From positions 62,001 through 126,000 of the forward strand of contig NZ_FQVI01000004.1 of the NCBI RefSeq assembly GCF_900129135.1: 64,000 bases of DNA, in the 5' to 3' direction. The translations under genes were made by a program, and so were the position numbers. This DNA comes from Lactonifactor longoviformis DSM 17459. GTDB taxonomy: Bacteria; Bacillota; Clostridia; Lachnospirales; Lachnospiraceae. Shown here piece after piece: positions 56,359 through 64,000 of this stretch; the first letter of the stretch is position 1; every line of letters starts with the position of its first letter. The notes below the pieces were generated by a model that saw only the letters and a list, made by a program, of their open reading frames with translations, was not told the DNA's origin and did no database searches.

Positions 56359-57096
56359 CTACATGCTCATGCCGCCATCCACACAGATGACCTGGCCGGT
56401 AATATAGTCTGCATTCTCAGAAGCCAGAAATGCCACCATCCGGGCAACATCCTCAGGACTCCCAAAGTGTCCCAGAGGAATCTGGCTTTCCGCATATTTC
56501 TTCACGTCTTCACTTAAGACTTCTGTCATCTCTGTGGCAATAAACCCGGGAGCTACCGCATTCACGGTTATCCCCCTGCTTGCCAGTTCTCTGGCCATTG
56601 ATTTTGTAAGTCCGATCACCCCAGCCTTAGACGCGGAATAATTTACCTGACCCGCATTGCCCATAACTCCAGAGACAGAAGAAATATTAATAATTTTTCC
56701 CCCGCGCTGCTTCAGCATCTGACGCGCTGTGTGCCGAATGGTGTTGAAGGTTCCTTTCAGATTCGTTGCGATGACCTCGTCAAACTCTTCTTCTCTCATC
56801 TTCATTGCCAGATTGTCTCTGGTGATTCCTGCATTGTTCACCAGTATATCCAGGGAGCCATAAGCTTTTACAATCCCTGCGATCATCTCCTGACAGGCGC
56901 CATAATCAGCTACACTGCACTGCCATACAGTCCCGTCACCTCCTGCCTCCTTTATTTCTCTCACTGCTTCTTCTGCCCGTTCCCGGGATCCGTTATAATT
57001 TACCACTACAAATATGCCTTCTTTTGCAAGCGTAAGGGCGATGGCTTTTCCGATGCCCCTGGACGCTCCTGTCACTAAAGCTATGCTTTTTTTCAT
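56359..57096 (-). CDS. fabG: 3-oxoacyl-ACP reductase
   Basis: FabG reduces 3-oxoacyl-ACP with NADPH. The 245-aa SDR protein has [10 protein letters not shown] (about 10-19), [10 protein letters not shown], and the catalytic Ser-Tyr-Lys in [26 protein letters not shown] precedes ATG 57096; a GTG six codons earlier is less likely. Confidence 0.97.
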   Translation of the reverse strand: MKKSIALVTGASRGIGKAIALTLAKEGIFVVVNYNGSRERAEEAVREIKEAGGDGTVWQCSVADYGACQEMIAGIVKAYGSLDILVNNAGITRDNLAMKMREEEFDEVIATNLKGTFNTIRHTARQMLKQRGGKIINISSVSGVMGNAGQVNYSASKAGVIGLTKSMARELASRGITVNAVAPGFIATEMTEVLSEDVKKYAESQIPLGHFGSPEDVARMVAFLASENADYITGQVICVDGGMSM

Positions 57097-57118
57097 ATCC
57101 AATTCCTTTCTCACAGGC

Positions 57119-58039
57119 CTAAGCCAGGTGTTCCATTACCTTCTGAAAGTCTTCTGTGTTCTGTATATTCATTACTGTCACATCCCGGCTGATTTTTCTG
57201 ATAAACCCGCTGAGAGTTTTTCCTGGTCCAATCTCCACAAAGGTATCAACACCCCCGGATATCATCGTCTCCACGCTTTGCTGCCACTTTACGGGGGAAG
57301 ACACCTGCCGGACGAGAAGCTCCTTTACACAGCCGCTGTCCTCGATGTATTCTGCCGTGACATTCGTTACATAGGGAGTTTCAATGGGATGTATCTCTGC
57401 CTTTTTTAATTCCTCCCGGAGTTTTTCGCCCGCACCGTCCAGCAGCCGAGAGTGGAAAGGCCCGGAGACCTTGAGGGGGACAATTCTTCTGGCTCCCGCC
57501 TCTTTTAGTTTTACTTTGGCAGCCTCCACGGCCGTCTCCTGTCCGGTTATTACAATCTGTCCCGGACAATTATAATTAGCTACAGAAACTGTCCCCGGGA
57601 CAGCATCACAGATCCCTGCAATCGCATCTCCGTCCAGCCCCATGACAGCAGCCATAGCTCCTCCAAAGGGAACTGCCTCCTGCATAAAGATTCCCCTCTT
57701 TCTCACAAGGGCGAATGCATCCTCTAACGACAGAGCTTTGGACGCCACGAGGGCTCCGTATTCTCCCAGACTCAGCCCGGCGTTCACACAGGATGAGAGT
57801 CCGGTTTCCTCCACCGCCTTTAATATGGCTGCTGATACCGTCAGCATAGCAATCTGTGTGTATTCTGTAATATTCAGACGACTATTTTCCGTAAAACAAA
57901 GTTCCGGAAGATCCAGTCCCGTTACCTGGCTGGAGCAGTCGAACACCGCCTTACATACAGGCATCTTCTCATAGAAATCCTGTCCCATCCCTGCATACTG
58001 GGCTCCCTGTCCCGGAAAAACAAATGCAATTTTCTTCAT
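57119..58039 (-). CDS. fabD: Malonyl-CoA:ACP acyltransferase
   Basis: FabD loads malonyl groups on ACP. The 306-aa protein has the start [14 protein letters not shown], nucleophile S90 in [10 protein letters not shown] and catalytic His in SGPFHSRLL near residue 200. AAAGGAG precedes the ATG. A FabT-like palindrome lies 30 bp upstream. Confidence 0.96.
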   Translation of the reverse strand: MKKIAFVFPGQGAQYAGMGQDFYEKMPVCKAVFDCSSQVTGLDLPELCFTENSRLNITEYTQIAMLTVSAAILKAVEETGLSSCVNAGLSLGEYGALVASKALSLEDAFALVRKRGIFMQEAVPFGGAMAAVMGLDGDAIAGICDAVPGTVSVANYNCPGQIVITGQETAVEAAKVKLKEAGARRIVPLKVSGPFHSRLLDGAGEKLREELKKAEIHPIETPYVTNVTAEYIEDSGCVKELLVRQVSSPVKWQQSVETMISGGVDTFVEIGPGKTLSGFIRKISRDVTVMNIQNTEDFQKVMEHLA

Positions 58040-58068
58040 CTCTGAAAACTCCTTTGTGCATAAAATAT

Positions 58069-58081
58069 TTTGTATATCAAA
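58069..58081. promoter_or_regulatory. Second FabT-like operator, before fabD
   Basis: TTTGTATATCAAA has the TTTG-N5-CAAA architecture of FabT sites, 30 bp before the fabD start codon, downstream of the terminator after acpP. A matching promoter is not clear. Confidence 0.45.
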
Positions 58082-58098
58082 CTATATGTTCACAAGAA

Positions 58099-58148
58099 AG
58101 ATTGCGCGAAAGCGCAATCTCGGCCTGCAGCGGGCTGTCGCAGACAGC
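58099..58148. other. Stem-loops in the acpP-fabD gap
   Basis: A perfect 9-bp stem AGATTGCGC with a 4-nt loop (58099-58120) and a 6-bp stem GCTGTC (58134-58148) follow in the leader of fabD. No known riboswitch is recognised. Confidence 0.45.
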
Positions 58149-58226
58149 ATCTTCCTTTCCGCCGCAGTGTGATCCCCCGGAGGGTTTTTTATTACATAGG
58201 GAACAGAGTTTCCTATTTAGTAAAAA

Positions 58227-58244
58227 AATCCGGCTTGCCGGATT
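58227..58244 (-). terminator. Strong terminator between acpP and fabD
   Basis: Arms AATCCGGC and GCCGGATT with a minimal loop, followed on the minus strand by TTTTT. It should end most transcripts starting at acpP. Confidence 0.8.
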
Positions 58245-58264
58245 CACATGTATTTCTTATAGAG

Positions 58265-58295
58265 AAAGGTGTGGGCTTTATGCCTCCACACCTTT
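58265..58295 (-). terminator. Attenuator-like hairpin at the acpP stop codon
   Basis: 10-bp arms AAAGGTGTGG and complement (58265-58274, 58286-58295) include the end of acpP. The trailing T-run is weak (TTTCTCT). Confidence 0.6.
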
Positions 58296-58511
58296 ATTTT
58301 TTAAATACTCCATTACAGCGCCCACAGTTGTCAGCTCCTGCAGTTCCTCAGCAGGAATCTCTACAGAGTATTCATCTTCAAGAGCCATCACTAATTCGAA
58401 TAAATCCAAAGAATCTGCTCCCAAATCATCCTTGAAGGACGTCTCCGGAGTAATGTTGCCTTCTTCGCAATTTAACTGTTCAGCAATGATTTCTCTCATC
58501 TTTTCTAACAT
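58278..58511 (-). CDS. acpP: Acyl carrier protein
   Basis: ACP carries growing acyl chains on phosphopantetheine. The 77-aa acidic helical protein has the attachment S34 in GADSLDLFELV. It is the first gene after the fab promoter; fabH, fabT and fabK are not between it and fabD as in streptococci. Confidence 0.97.
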   Translation of the reverse strand: MLEKMREIIAEQLNCEEGNITPETSFKDDLGADSLDLFELVMALEDEYSVEIPAEELQELTTVGAVMEYLKNKGVEA

Positions 58512-58589
58512 ATCATAATCTCCTTTAATTAAACTTTACCATACAGCGAAAGCTGTATGCTCACCCAGAGGAATCTTCCTCCGGCCCGA

Positions 58590-58610
58590 ATACTTTGACA
58601 TTCAAAGTAT
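58590..58610. promoter_or_regulatory. FabT-like operator over the fab -10
   Basis: Perfect 9-bp arms ATACTTTGA and TCAAAGTAT flank CAT. Its core TTTG-N5-CAAA matches the FabT/MarR site, and it covers the -10 element, so a bound repressor would block RNA polymerase. Confidence 0.65.
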
Positions 58611-58634
58611 ATCTGCTATTGCCCGTTTTGTCAA
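58606..58634 (-). promoter_or_regulatory. Sigma-A promoter of the fatty acid operon
   Basis: Minus strand TTGACA (58629-58634) and TATACT (58606-58611) with exactly 17 bp between them, followed by a 95-nt leader to acpP. Confidence 0.85.
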
Positions 58635-58644
58635 CTATAATTTT

Positions 58645-59856
58645 CTATTCTTCCTGCTTCTGAAACTTTATCCGCCGGGATACACTGAGGGCAATTCCGA
58701 TCTCTGACATCAGGAATAGAATGGACGTACCTCCATAGCTGATAAAGGGAAGCGTAATTCCCGTAGTAGGAATCAGATTAATTACCACGCAGATATTCAG
58801 TATAACCTGGAGGGCTATATGGCCGAAAATGCCGCAGACAAGCAGTGAACCGTACAAATCCGGGGCATTCTGAGCAATAAACATCAGCCGGTACAGCAGG
58901 TACGCAAACAGTATCAGCACTACAGCTCCTCCAAATACCCCAAGTTCCTCACAGATAATGGAAAATATCATATCGTTCTGTGCCTCCGGCACGGCTCCAA
59001 GTTTCTGCGCGCTGTTTCCCAGGCCTTTCCCAAAAAAGCCGCCGGATCCTATGGCATACAGCGCCTGCATAATCTGGTATCCTCCGTCGCTGATATACTT
59101 CTCCGGCTCCAGCCATACAAGTACTCTTCGAATACGAAAGCTCTCGCTGGTCTCCAGAGTCTTTGCCAGGATTGCCACCCCTCCGGCTATCAGGGCCGCT
59201 CCCCCCGCACCGGCTATAATAAAAGGTTTTGTTCTGGGGTGGGCTATAAATATCATGATAACCGTGATTCCAACAATAATAATACCTGTGCTCAGGTTTT
59301 CTGTAAAAATATAAGCAAGCGCTCCCAAAAATCCTCCTGCACACAGCAGCATCACGCACGCCTTCCATGTTTTAATCTGCTTCCCCATCTTGATAATCAA
59401 GAGAGGAATAAACGTAATCACCGCAATCTTAGCTACCTCCGACGGCTGAAACTGAATGGGGCCAATCTTCAGCCACCTCCTGGCTCCGTTTACAACAATT
59501 CCCAGAGGAGATTTTACCAGTACCATCAGTACTGCCGCTGCCAGATAGATAAAGGAAGCCAGAGGCATCAAAAGGTGGTAATCCAGCCGGGAAATTACCA
59601 GTGCAAACAGAATACTGACTACACTGATCAGTGCCTGCTTTCCAAAATAGGCCATATCATCCCCGAATTTCAGTTCCGCCACATAGGCGCTGGTGCTGTA
59701 TAATATTACAAGGCCAAAGCAGGTAAGAAGCAGCACCACAGCCACCAGATTGAAATCATAATAATCAATCTGCGCCCTTAGCCGTTCTTTTGCCCTCTGC
59801 CTGGCTCTCGCACGTTTCTCTCTGCTTTTTACTAATGCCTTCACTTGTGCTAACAT
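58645..59856 (-). CDS. SEDS-family peptidoglycan polymerase, FtsW/SpoVE type
   Basis: This 403-aa protein has the SEDS layout of ten membrane helices. Blocks are GARRWLKIGPIQFQPSEVAKI, PEAQNDMIFSIICEELG and PTTGITLPFISYGGTS. The charged N-terminal extension (1-30) is not membrane. SEDS proteins polymerise glycan strands with a partner penicillin-binding protein. Whether this is the divisional FtsW or the sporulation paralog SpoVE cannot be told from this window. GGAGG precedes the ATG. Confidence 0.9.
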   Translation of the reverse strand: MLAQVKALVKSREKRARARQRAKERLRAQIDYYDFNLVAVVLLLTCFGLVILYSTSAYVAELKFGDDMAYFGKQALISVVSILFALVISRLDYHLLMPLASFIYLAAAVLMVLVKSPLGIVVNGARRWLKIGPIQFQPSEVAKIAVITFIPLLIIKMGKQIKTWKACVMLLCAGGFLGALAYIFTENLSTGIIIVGITVIMIFIAHPRTKPFIIAGAGGAALIAGGVAILAKTLETSESFRIRRVLVWLEPEKYISDGGYQIMQALYAIGSGGFFGKGLGNSAQKLGAVPEAQNDMIFSIICEELGVFGGAVVLILFAYLLYRLMFIAQNAPDLYGSLLVCGIFGHIALQVILNICVVINLIPTTGITLPFISYGGTSILFLMSEIGIALSVSRRIKFQKQEE

Positions 59857-59894
59857 GAAGTTCCTCCGTTATTATCTTTCCGTTATTTCAAGCT

Positions 59895-61715
59895 CTATAT
59901 GCGAAGAGCATATTTCATCAGTTCCCAAAATCCTGTTCTTGTATCACTCTCCTGGTCCAGTACCTTCCGCACCAGAACGGGGTTATCGGTAATTATGTTA
60001 TCTACCCCGCAGTTTATCATTCTCTTGACATCTCCCCTGTAATTCACTGTCCAGGCATGTACTTCTTTGCCGCAGGCATGAGCCTCTGCCACAAAGTCTT
60101 CATCTACATAAGTGTGTTTCACACTGAAAAAATCAGCGTATTTCACATTGGCAATACTGCCGTAAGTCATGGTCATAATATAACCGGTTCTAATATCAGG
60201 ATTCGCCTTTTTAACCTGTTTCAGAAAATCATAGTTCATTGAAGTAATTACACAGTGGTCAGCAAAATCGTTTTTCTCTATCTCCCTGACGACCCGCTTA
60301 GCGATCCCTTTATTCTCACCATTATACTTAATCTCAATATTTAAGTCCAGCTTTCCTTTGGAAAAATTTATGGCCTCCTCCAGTGTGGGGATTTTTTCCC
60401 CCCTGAATTTTTTATGAAAACTGATTCCTGCATCCAGTTTGCTCACCTGGGGGTAGGTTACGTTCCATATATTTTCCTTCAGGCCTGCCGTTCGCTTCAG
60501 AGAATTGTCGTGGAGCAGTACAAGCACACGATCTTTTGTCTCCTGCACATCAATCTCAGCATAATCGCAGAGGGTATCGTTTGCATAAGCCAGTGCGCTT
60601 ACCGTATTCTCAGGCGCCATCAATGCCCCTCCCCGGTGAGCTGTAATCCCCACAGAATTCCATATATTCTCCGCAGTCTGGCGGCTCTGTATCATCACAT
60701 AGACACCGTAAAACCCTTCAGATACCAGCAGAACGGCAGTCAATACCCCGGCAACTCTTCTTCTCAGCTTCAGCCCCTTTGAGGTATGCCTGGGAAACAA
60801 TATCCGCTTCTTCCAGTTGCTGACCGAATCGGGATAGGCTTTCTCATAAATCACAAAGACAAAGGCTAAGGTCAGAACCAGCTCAACCGCGCCTGCTGCC
60901 AGCCCCAGTCCAATATCCAGCCACCGGCTGTAGGTCAGGACAGCCCCCGCTGCCATGGCTGTTGATTTGGTCAGCATAGAATAAAGGACCACAAATATAA
61001 CTGCAATGAGATATACCGTTCCTACAATCAGAGCCACAAGTATATTAATCACCGCAATTCCAACAACTGTCTTTCCGGCATTTTTCCGAAATAATTTCAG
61101 GGCTTCCGGCACCCGTTTCCCTAATTTTCCCCCAGTCATAAAGCTGCCGGGAAGGATATAGATGAAAAGCAGGGAAAAGGCAAGCAGTAATCCGCATACG
61201 GCAAACAGCACCCAGTGCCATGGCACAGCCTTATAGAGCTGCTGTGCCGAAAACTGCAGCAATTTAATATAAGAGATCTCCCTCACAATAAGGTGCAGCT
61301 CCATAATAGGAGCCGGCAGTCCCGCTGCAAGAATCCATGCTGCCTTATTTTTCCGGATCATGATAAAGGTCCTGTAGAGCCCCCCGAACAAAAGATCCCC
61401 CGGTGTCACCTTCTGCCTGTTGGACGAAGCTTCAAAACAGGTGATCAGCGCACCTGCTTCTATCAGCAGAAAAAACAGAATTTGGAGAAACACGGCCAGC
61501 GCCAAAACCACAGAAAGGGGATGGAAAATAAAGCTTGTATAGTTCTCAGCCGTAAGATAGCTGAACCCCTGTTTTTTCAGAGAAAAGTCGATGGCTGTCT
61601 GCACGCAGTAGCCACTGAGAAGAAATGTTGCAGTCCGGTACATAATTTCAAATACCAAAAGGCTTCTCATATTCTTCTTTACAATGTAATACAGACGGCC
61701 AAATATTTTTCTCAT
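59895..61715 (-). CDS. Membrane glycerophosphodiester phosphodiesterase
   Basis: This 606-aa protein has an N-terminal membrane domain with about eight helices (1-340) of the type fused to clostridial GDPD proteins, then a GDPD catalytic domain (about 345-590) with ITAHRGGALMAPENT, the E-x-D of EIDVQETKD, HDNSLKRTAG and a later LNIEIKYNG. It should hydrolyse glycerophosphodiesters (or teichoic/lipid head-group analogs) at the cell surface. No glp gene is nearby. The start at ATG 61715 has only AAGGG. Confidence 0.88.
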   Translation of the reverse strand: MRKIFGRLYYIVKKNMRSLLVFEIMYRTATFLLSGYCVQTAIDFSLKKQGFSYLTAENYTSFIFHPLSVVLALAVFLQILFFLLIEAGALITCFEASSNRQKVTPGDLLFGGLYRTFIMIRKNKAAWILAAGLPAPIMELHLIVREISYIKLLQFSAQQLYKAVPWHWVLFAVCGLLLAFSLLFIYILPGSFMTGGKLGKRVPEALKLFRKNAGKTVVGIAVINILVALIVGTVYLIAVIFVVLYSMLTKSTAMAAGAVLTYSRWLDIGLGLAAGAVELVLTLAFVFVIYEKAYPDSVSNWKKRILFPRHTSKGLKLRRRVAGVLTAVLLVSEGFYGVYVMIQSRQTAENIWNSVGITAHRGGALMAPENTVSALAYANDTLCDYAEIDVQETKDRVLVLLHDNSLKRTAGLKENIWNVTYPQVSKLDAGISFHKKFRGEKIPTLEEAINFSKGKLDLNIEIKYNGENKGIAKRVVREIEKNDFADHCVITSMNYDFLKQVKKANPDIRTGYIMTMTYGSIANVKYADFFSVKHTYVDEDFVAEAHACGKEVHAWTVNYRGDVKRMINCGVDNIITDNPVLVRKVLDQESDTRTGFWELMKYALRI

Positions 61716-61748
61716 ATACCCTTAAACTTCTGCCTTTCTATCCTGAAT

Positions 61749-63611
61749 TCAGCTCATATCCCTGCAAGACATAAGAAACACCTCTTTTTGATCCAGCCAG
61801 GGAATAGCGGCGGCTGTTGCCATAACCTTCTTCCCCAGCACTTCGCTGTATAAAACCCCACTGACTTTTTTTCCTCCCCTCTTCAGTCGGAGGCTGGGAC
61901 AGTACTCACAGGGGGTGTCTCTGCAGTAGAAGGCTTTGTAGCATATGCTGCCCTCTGCAGCCTCCCTCACAGCTTCCCGGGTAGCCAGATTCGCGTATTG
62001 AATCTTATAGGTATTGCGTTCCACAGCATAAATCCATTCTTCCTGATTGTCTAAAATCATGTGCAGGCTGTCCAGCAGCTGCTCCTTCCTGTCCTGGGCT
62101 CTTTTCTTCAGAAGAAAAGTCCCTACCATTTCCGAAATCAAAGCGAGCGTTTTAATCTGAGCCTGCGGCCAAAACCGATTCTCCCGGCACTCATCAAACC
62201 CTACGTATCCCCTGTTTTTTCCTCCGTCACGAATCAGGCAGTGAAGCATAGATTTAATTCCCTGCGCGTCCAGGATTTCAAATTGTTCTTTTGTCATCTC
62301 CCGGATATTCCTGCAGTAATATATGCCGTACTCATCAAAATTATCATAATAATCTCCCAGCACTGCGTATGGCACCTTCTGAAGAAACTCCTTCTGCGGT
62401 GCAATTCCTTCCGAACACCATTCAAAGGTGTTGGTACAGTATGTGCCGTCCTCAGAATCCTCAAATATATAGACTCTGCTTACATCCATCTGTCTGCCCA
62501 CAATTTCAAGGATCAGAGGAATCGATTCCTCAAGATTGTCCCCATTATAAAGGATGTGAAACACGTATTCTGCCAGCTGGTAGGGCAGCACCCCCAGATT
62601 TTTGTCGGATTCTATCTCTTTTTCCCCGGAGGCCGCAAACGACTTCAGCTCCGCAGCAGTCAGTGACTGGGGAGGCATCCCCTTATCATACACAGCATAT
62701 CTATTCTTCCCTTTTTTCTTGGCATAATACAGTGCCACATCTGCATTTTTGAAGATGTCCTGAAAGGTTCTGCCGTCTCCGGGTATCCTGGCAATACCGA
62801 TGCTGCAGGAGATCTGCTGTTTATCCATTTCCTTATTCATCAGCTTCCCAAAGGCATCCAATATCGCTTTGGCCTTCTTCTCTGCATCCTCTGTCTTTTG
62901 AATCCCCCACAGGAGTACTGCGAATTCATCGCCTCCCACTCTTCCCACAATATCGTTGCTCCGCACCAGCTTTTTCAGGCTTCTGCCGGCCTCTGCCAGC
63001 ATCACATCCCCGTTCAGGTGTCCGAATACGTCATTGATTTGCTTGAAGTTATCTATATCTATGATAAAGAAGGCACCCTGCTCCCCTTCCTGCATATGCA
63101 AAAGTTTTTCTTCTGTCAGATTCTGCACCGTTATCTTATTATACAAACCTGTGAGAGCATCCCTCTGTGCCTGTTCTCTGAGCTTCAGAGACTCTTTTTT
63201 CATATGATCAATATCCGTCAGAATGCAGTAAAAAACCTGGCTGCCGTCTTCTCTGTTTACTACCTGCCCTTTATCGTGGACATAAAGAAGCTTTCCGTCT
63301 CTGCAGATTATCCTGTATTCAATTTCTTTTTGATCCCTATGTGCCAGCTGCTTTTCTACCTTGTCCCAGGTTTTTTCCAAATCCTCGGGATATATCATGC
63401 GTGAGAATTCATTTTGAAACCGTTCTGCAATCTCCTTTCTTGTATATCCCGTCATCTTCAGAAAACCGTCACTGATGAAAAGCAGCTTTAATTCTCTGGT
63501 ATATTCACAGCACATCACTCCTCCAGGAATGTTCTGAATCAGCGCATTCATGTCCTTTGTCTTTTCTTTTAATTCCAAAGACTTCTGCTCTACCAACTCG
63601 TGCAGATTCAT
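61749..63611 (-). CDS. PAS-GGDEF-GAF sensor, likely diguanylate cyclase
   Basis: This 620-aa protein has an N-terminal short coiled coil, a PAS domain (about 25-135), a GGDEF domain (about 145-310) with an intact RVGGDEFAVLL, a GAF-like domain (about 345-505) and a C-terminal PAS-like part with a cysteine motif CRDTPCEYCPSLRL. Placement of GGDEF in the middle is unusual but recurrent in Lachnospiraceae. c-di-GMP synthesis is likely; the RxxD inhibition site is not evident. GGAAAGGGG precedes the ATG. Confidence 0.85.
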   Translation of the reverse strand: MNLHELVEQKSLELKEKTKDMNALIQNIPGGVMCCEYTRELKLLFISDGFLKMTGYTRKEIAERFQNEFSRMIYPEDLEKTWDKVEKQLAHRDQKEIEYRIICRDGKLLYVHDKGQVVNREDGSQVFYCILTDIDHMKKESLKLREQAQRDALTGLYNKITVQNLTEEKLLHMQEGEQGAFFIIDIDNFKQINDVFGHLNGDVMLAEAGRSLKKLVRSNDIVGRVGGDEFAVLLWGIQKTEDAEKKAKAILDAFGKLMNKEMDKQQISCSIGIARIPGDGRTFQDIFKNADVALYYAKKKGKNRYAVYDKGMPPQSLTAAELKSFAASGEKEIESDKNLGVLPYQLAEYVFHILYNGDNLEESIPLILEIVGRQMDVSRVYIFEDSEDGTYCTNTFEWCSEGIAPQKEFLQKVPYAVLGDYYDNFDEYGIYYCRNIREMTKEQFEILDAQGIKSMLHCLIRDGGKNRGYVGFDECRENRFWPQAQIKTLALISEMVGTFLLKKRAQDRKEQLLDSLHMILDNQEEWIYAVERNTYKIQYANLATREAVREAAEGSICYKAFYCRDTPCEYCPSLRLKRGGKKVSGVLYSEVLGKKVMATAAAIPWLDQKEVFLMSCRDMS

Positions 63612-63831
63612 GAGTTTTTCCCCTTTCCAAATACCAGTAAGTCAACCTGAGGAACAGGCAGCAGTCTATAAATTGCAACCTCTGCACTAATTCATACCCT
63701 GTCCTGACAAGAATCTCTGCCTGTAACCGGGTCTGCCCCTACTGCTACTGTACTCATATGTAATTTACACTCATTCTACCCTTTTCAGCCGGAAAAGGCA
63801 ATCATTCCGCGGAACATTTTCCATGAAAAGA

Positions 63832-63840
63832 CATAGGATA
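63832..63840 (+). promoter_or_regulatory. Sigma-K/E-like -10 element
   Basis: CATAGGATA fits the sigma-K -10 pattern CATANNNTA, with AC about 16 bp upstream, 38 bp before the coat-like start codon. Weak on its own. Confidence 0.3.
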
Positions 63841-63877
63841 GTACTGTAATAACTTAAATTTTGTAAAGGATATGCTT

Positions 63878-64000
63878 ATGGACAAATGCAGAATGAATAA
63901 TTATCCAGGGTACCGTCCCTATTATCCCCCTCCATGCCCGTCCAGGACTCCGGAACCGCGTTCCGCAGCTCCCTGCAAACCGGCTGTGGACTGTGATTAC
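63878..64000 (+). CDS. Start of a proline-rich, coat-like protein (cut by window end)
   Basis: Only the first 41 codons are present. They encode a Pro-, Tyr- and Cys-rich N-terminus (MNNYPGYRPYYPPPC) like that of small coat proteins such as CotJA-associated proteins. AAAGGA precedes the ATG. Identity cannot be settled without the rest. Confidence 0.45.
   Translation, partial: MDKCRMNNYPGYRPYYPPPCPSRTPEPRSAAPCKPAVDCDY

Noticed and set aside
58590-58610. FapR operator
   Set aside because: The palindrome core TTTG-N5-CAAA fits FabT/MarR sites better, and no fapR-plsX-like linkage is visible.
1-64000. CRISPR array, tRNA, rRNA, prophage or IS element
   Set aside because: No spaced repeat array, cloverleaf, rRNA segment, transposase or phage gene was found by reading; tRNAscan and ISfinder searches would settle this.

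Overview
This 64 kb window is chromosomal DNA from a spore-forming, low-to-mid GC Clostridia species, most probably a member of the Lachnospiraceae (Blautia/Dorea/Ruminococcus gnavus type). The evidence is a complete spoIIIAA-AH operon, spo0A, spoIVB, spoIIM and small coat proteins, clostridial gene orders such as nusB-xseA-xseB-ispA-dxs-tlyA-nadK-argR-recN-spoIVB-spo0A, and a fused accD-accA gene in a type II fatty acid synthesis operon. Nearly all genes are core housekeeping genes. No prophage, insertion sequence, CRISPR array, rRNA or tRNA was seen.

Layout. 0-6.7 kb: histidinol phosphatase, then (minus strand) an Fe-S/tRNA thiolation operon iscR-iscS-iscU-mnmA, then a SpoVB-like flippase and a DAHP synthase. 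6.7-7.5 kb: an 890-bp gene-free stretch holding two large imperfect palindromes. 7.5-10.5 kb: a PucR-type regulator divergent from a URO-D/corrinoid methyltransferase-like gene. 10.5-15 kb: xerD, spoIIM, a DUF3006 protein, a secreted metallo-beta-lactamase-fold lipoprotein and small unknown genes. 15-18.6 kb: rny, recX, recA with a perfect LexA box. 18.8-24.9 kb: a BNR-repeat lipoprotein with a membrane partner, a CYTH/VTC-like protein, a two-gene double-cubane-cluster protein/ATPase pair and two small coat proteins. 25-37.8 kb: glgA, spo0A, spoIVB, then the recN-argR-nadK-tlyA-dxs-ispA-xseB-xseA-nusB cluster and asp23. 37.9-40.8 kb: a lipoprotein, a second copy of one palindromic repeat, and prfC. 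41-46 kb: spoIIIA operon. 46-50 kb: UvrD-like helicase, gltX and an atypical sirtuin. 50-58.6 kb: fatty acid synthesis operon acpP-fabD-fabG-fabF-accB-fabZ-accC-accDA-fabK-like. 58.6-64 kb: FtsW/SpoVE, a membrane glycerophosphodiesterase, a PAS-GGDEF-GAF protein and the start of a proline-rich coat-like gene.

How the genes work together. The Fe-S operon makes persulfide sulfur for clusters and tRNA 2-thiouridine and is probably autoregulated by IscR. Sporulation control (spo0A with an apparent 0A box), the sigma-G checkpoint protease SpoIVB, the engulfment protein SpoIIM and the SpoIIIA channel are spread through the window. The fatty acid operon carries two FabT-like operators of the form TTTG-N5-CAAA, one of them over the -10 of a near-ideal promoter before acpP, and has a strong terminator between acpP and fabD.

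The least explained material is the palindromic repeat family. Two copies (about 340 bp, 31 kb apart) are giant hairpins whose two arms change together, including a matched 4-nt insertion, around a nearly invariant 156-nt centre with its own stem-loops. Other points worth checking are an apparent AUA start for spoIIIAG, a sirtuin whose NAD and catalytic motifs are altered, and the DCCP-type redox pair.
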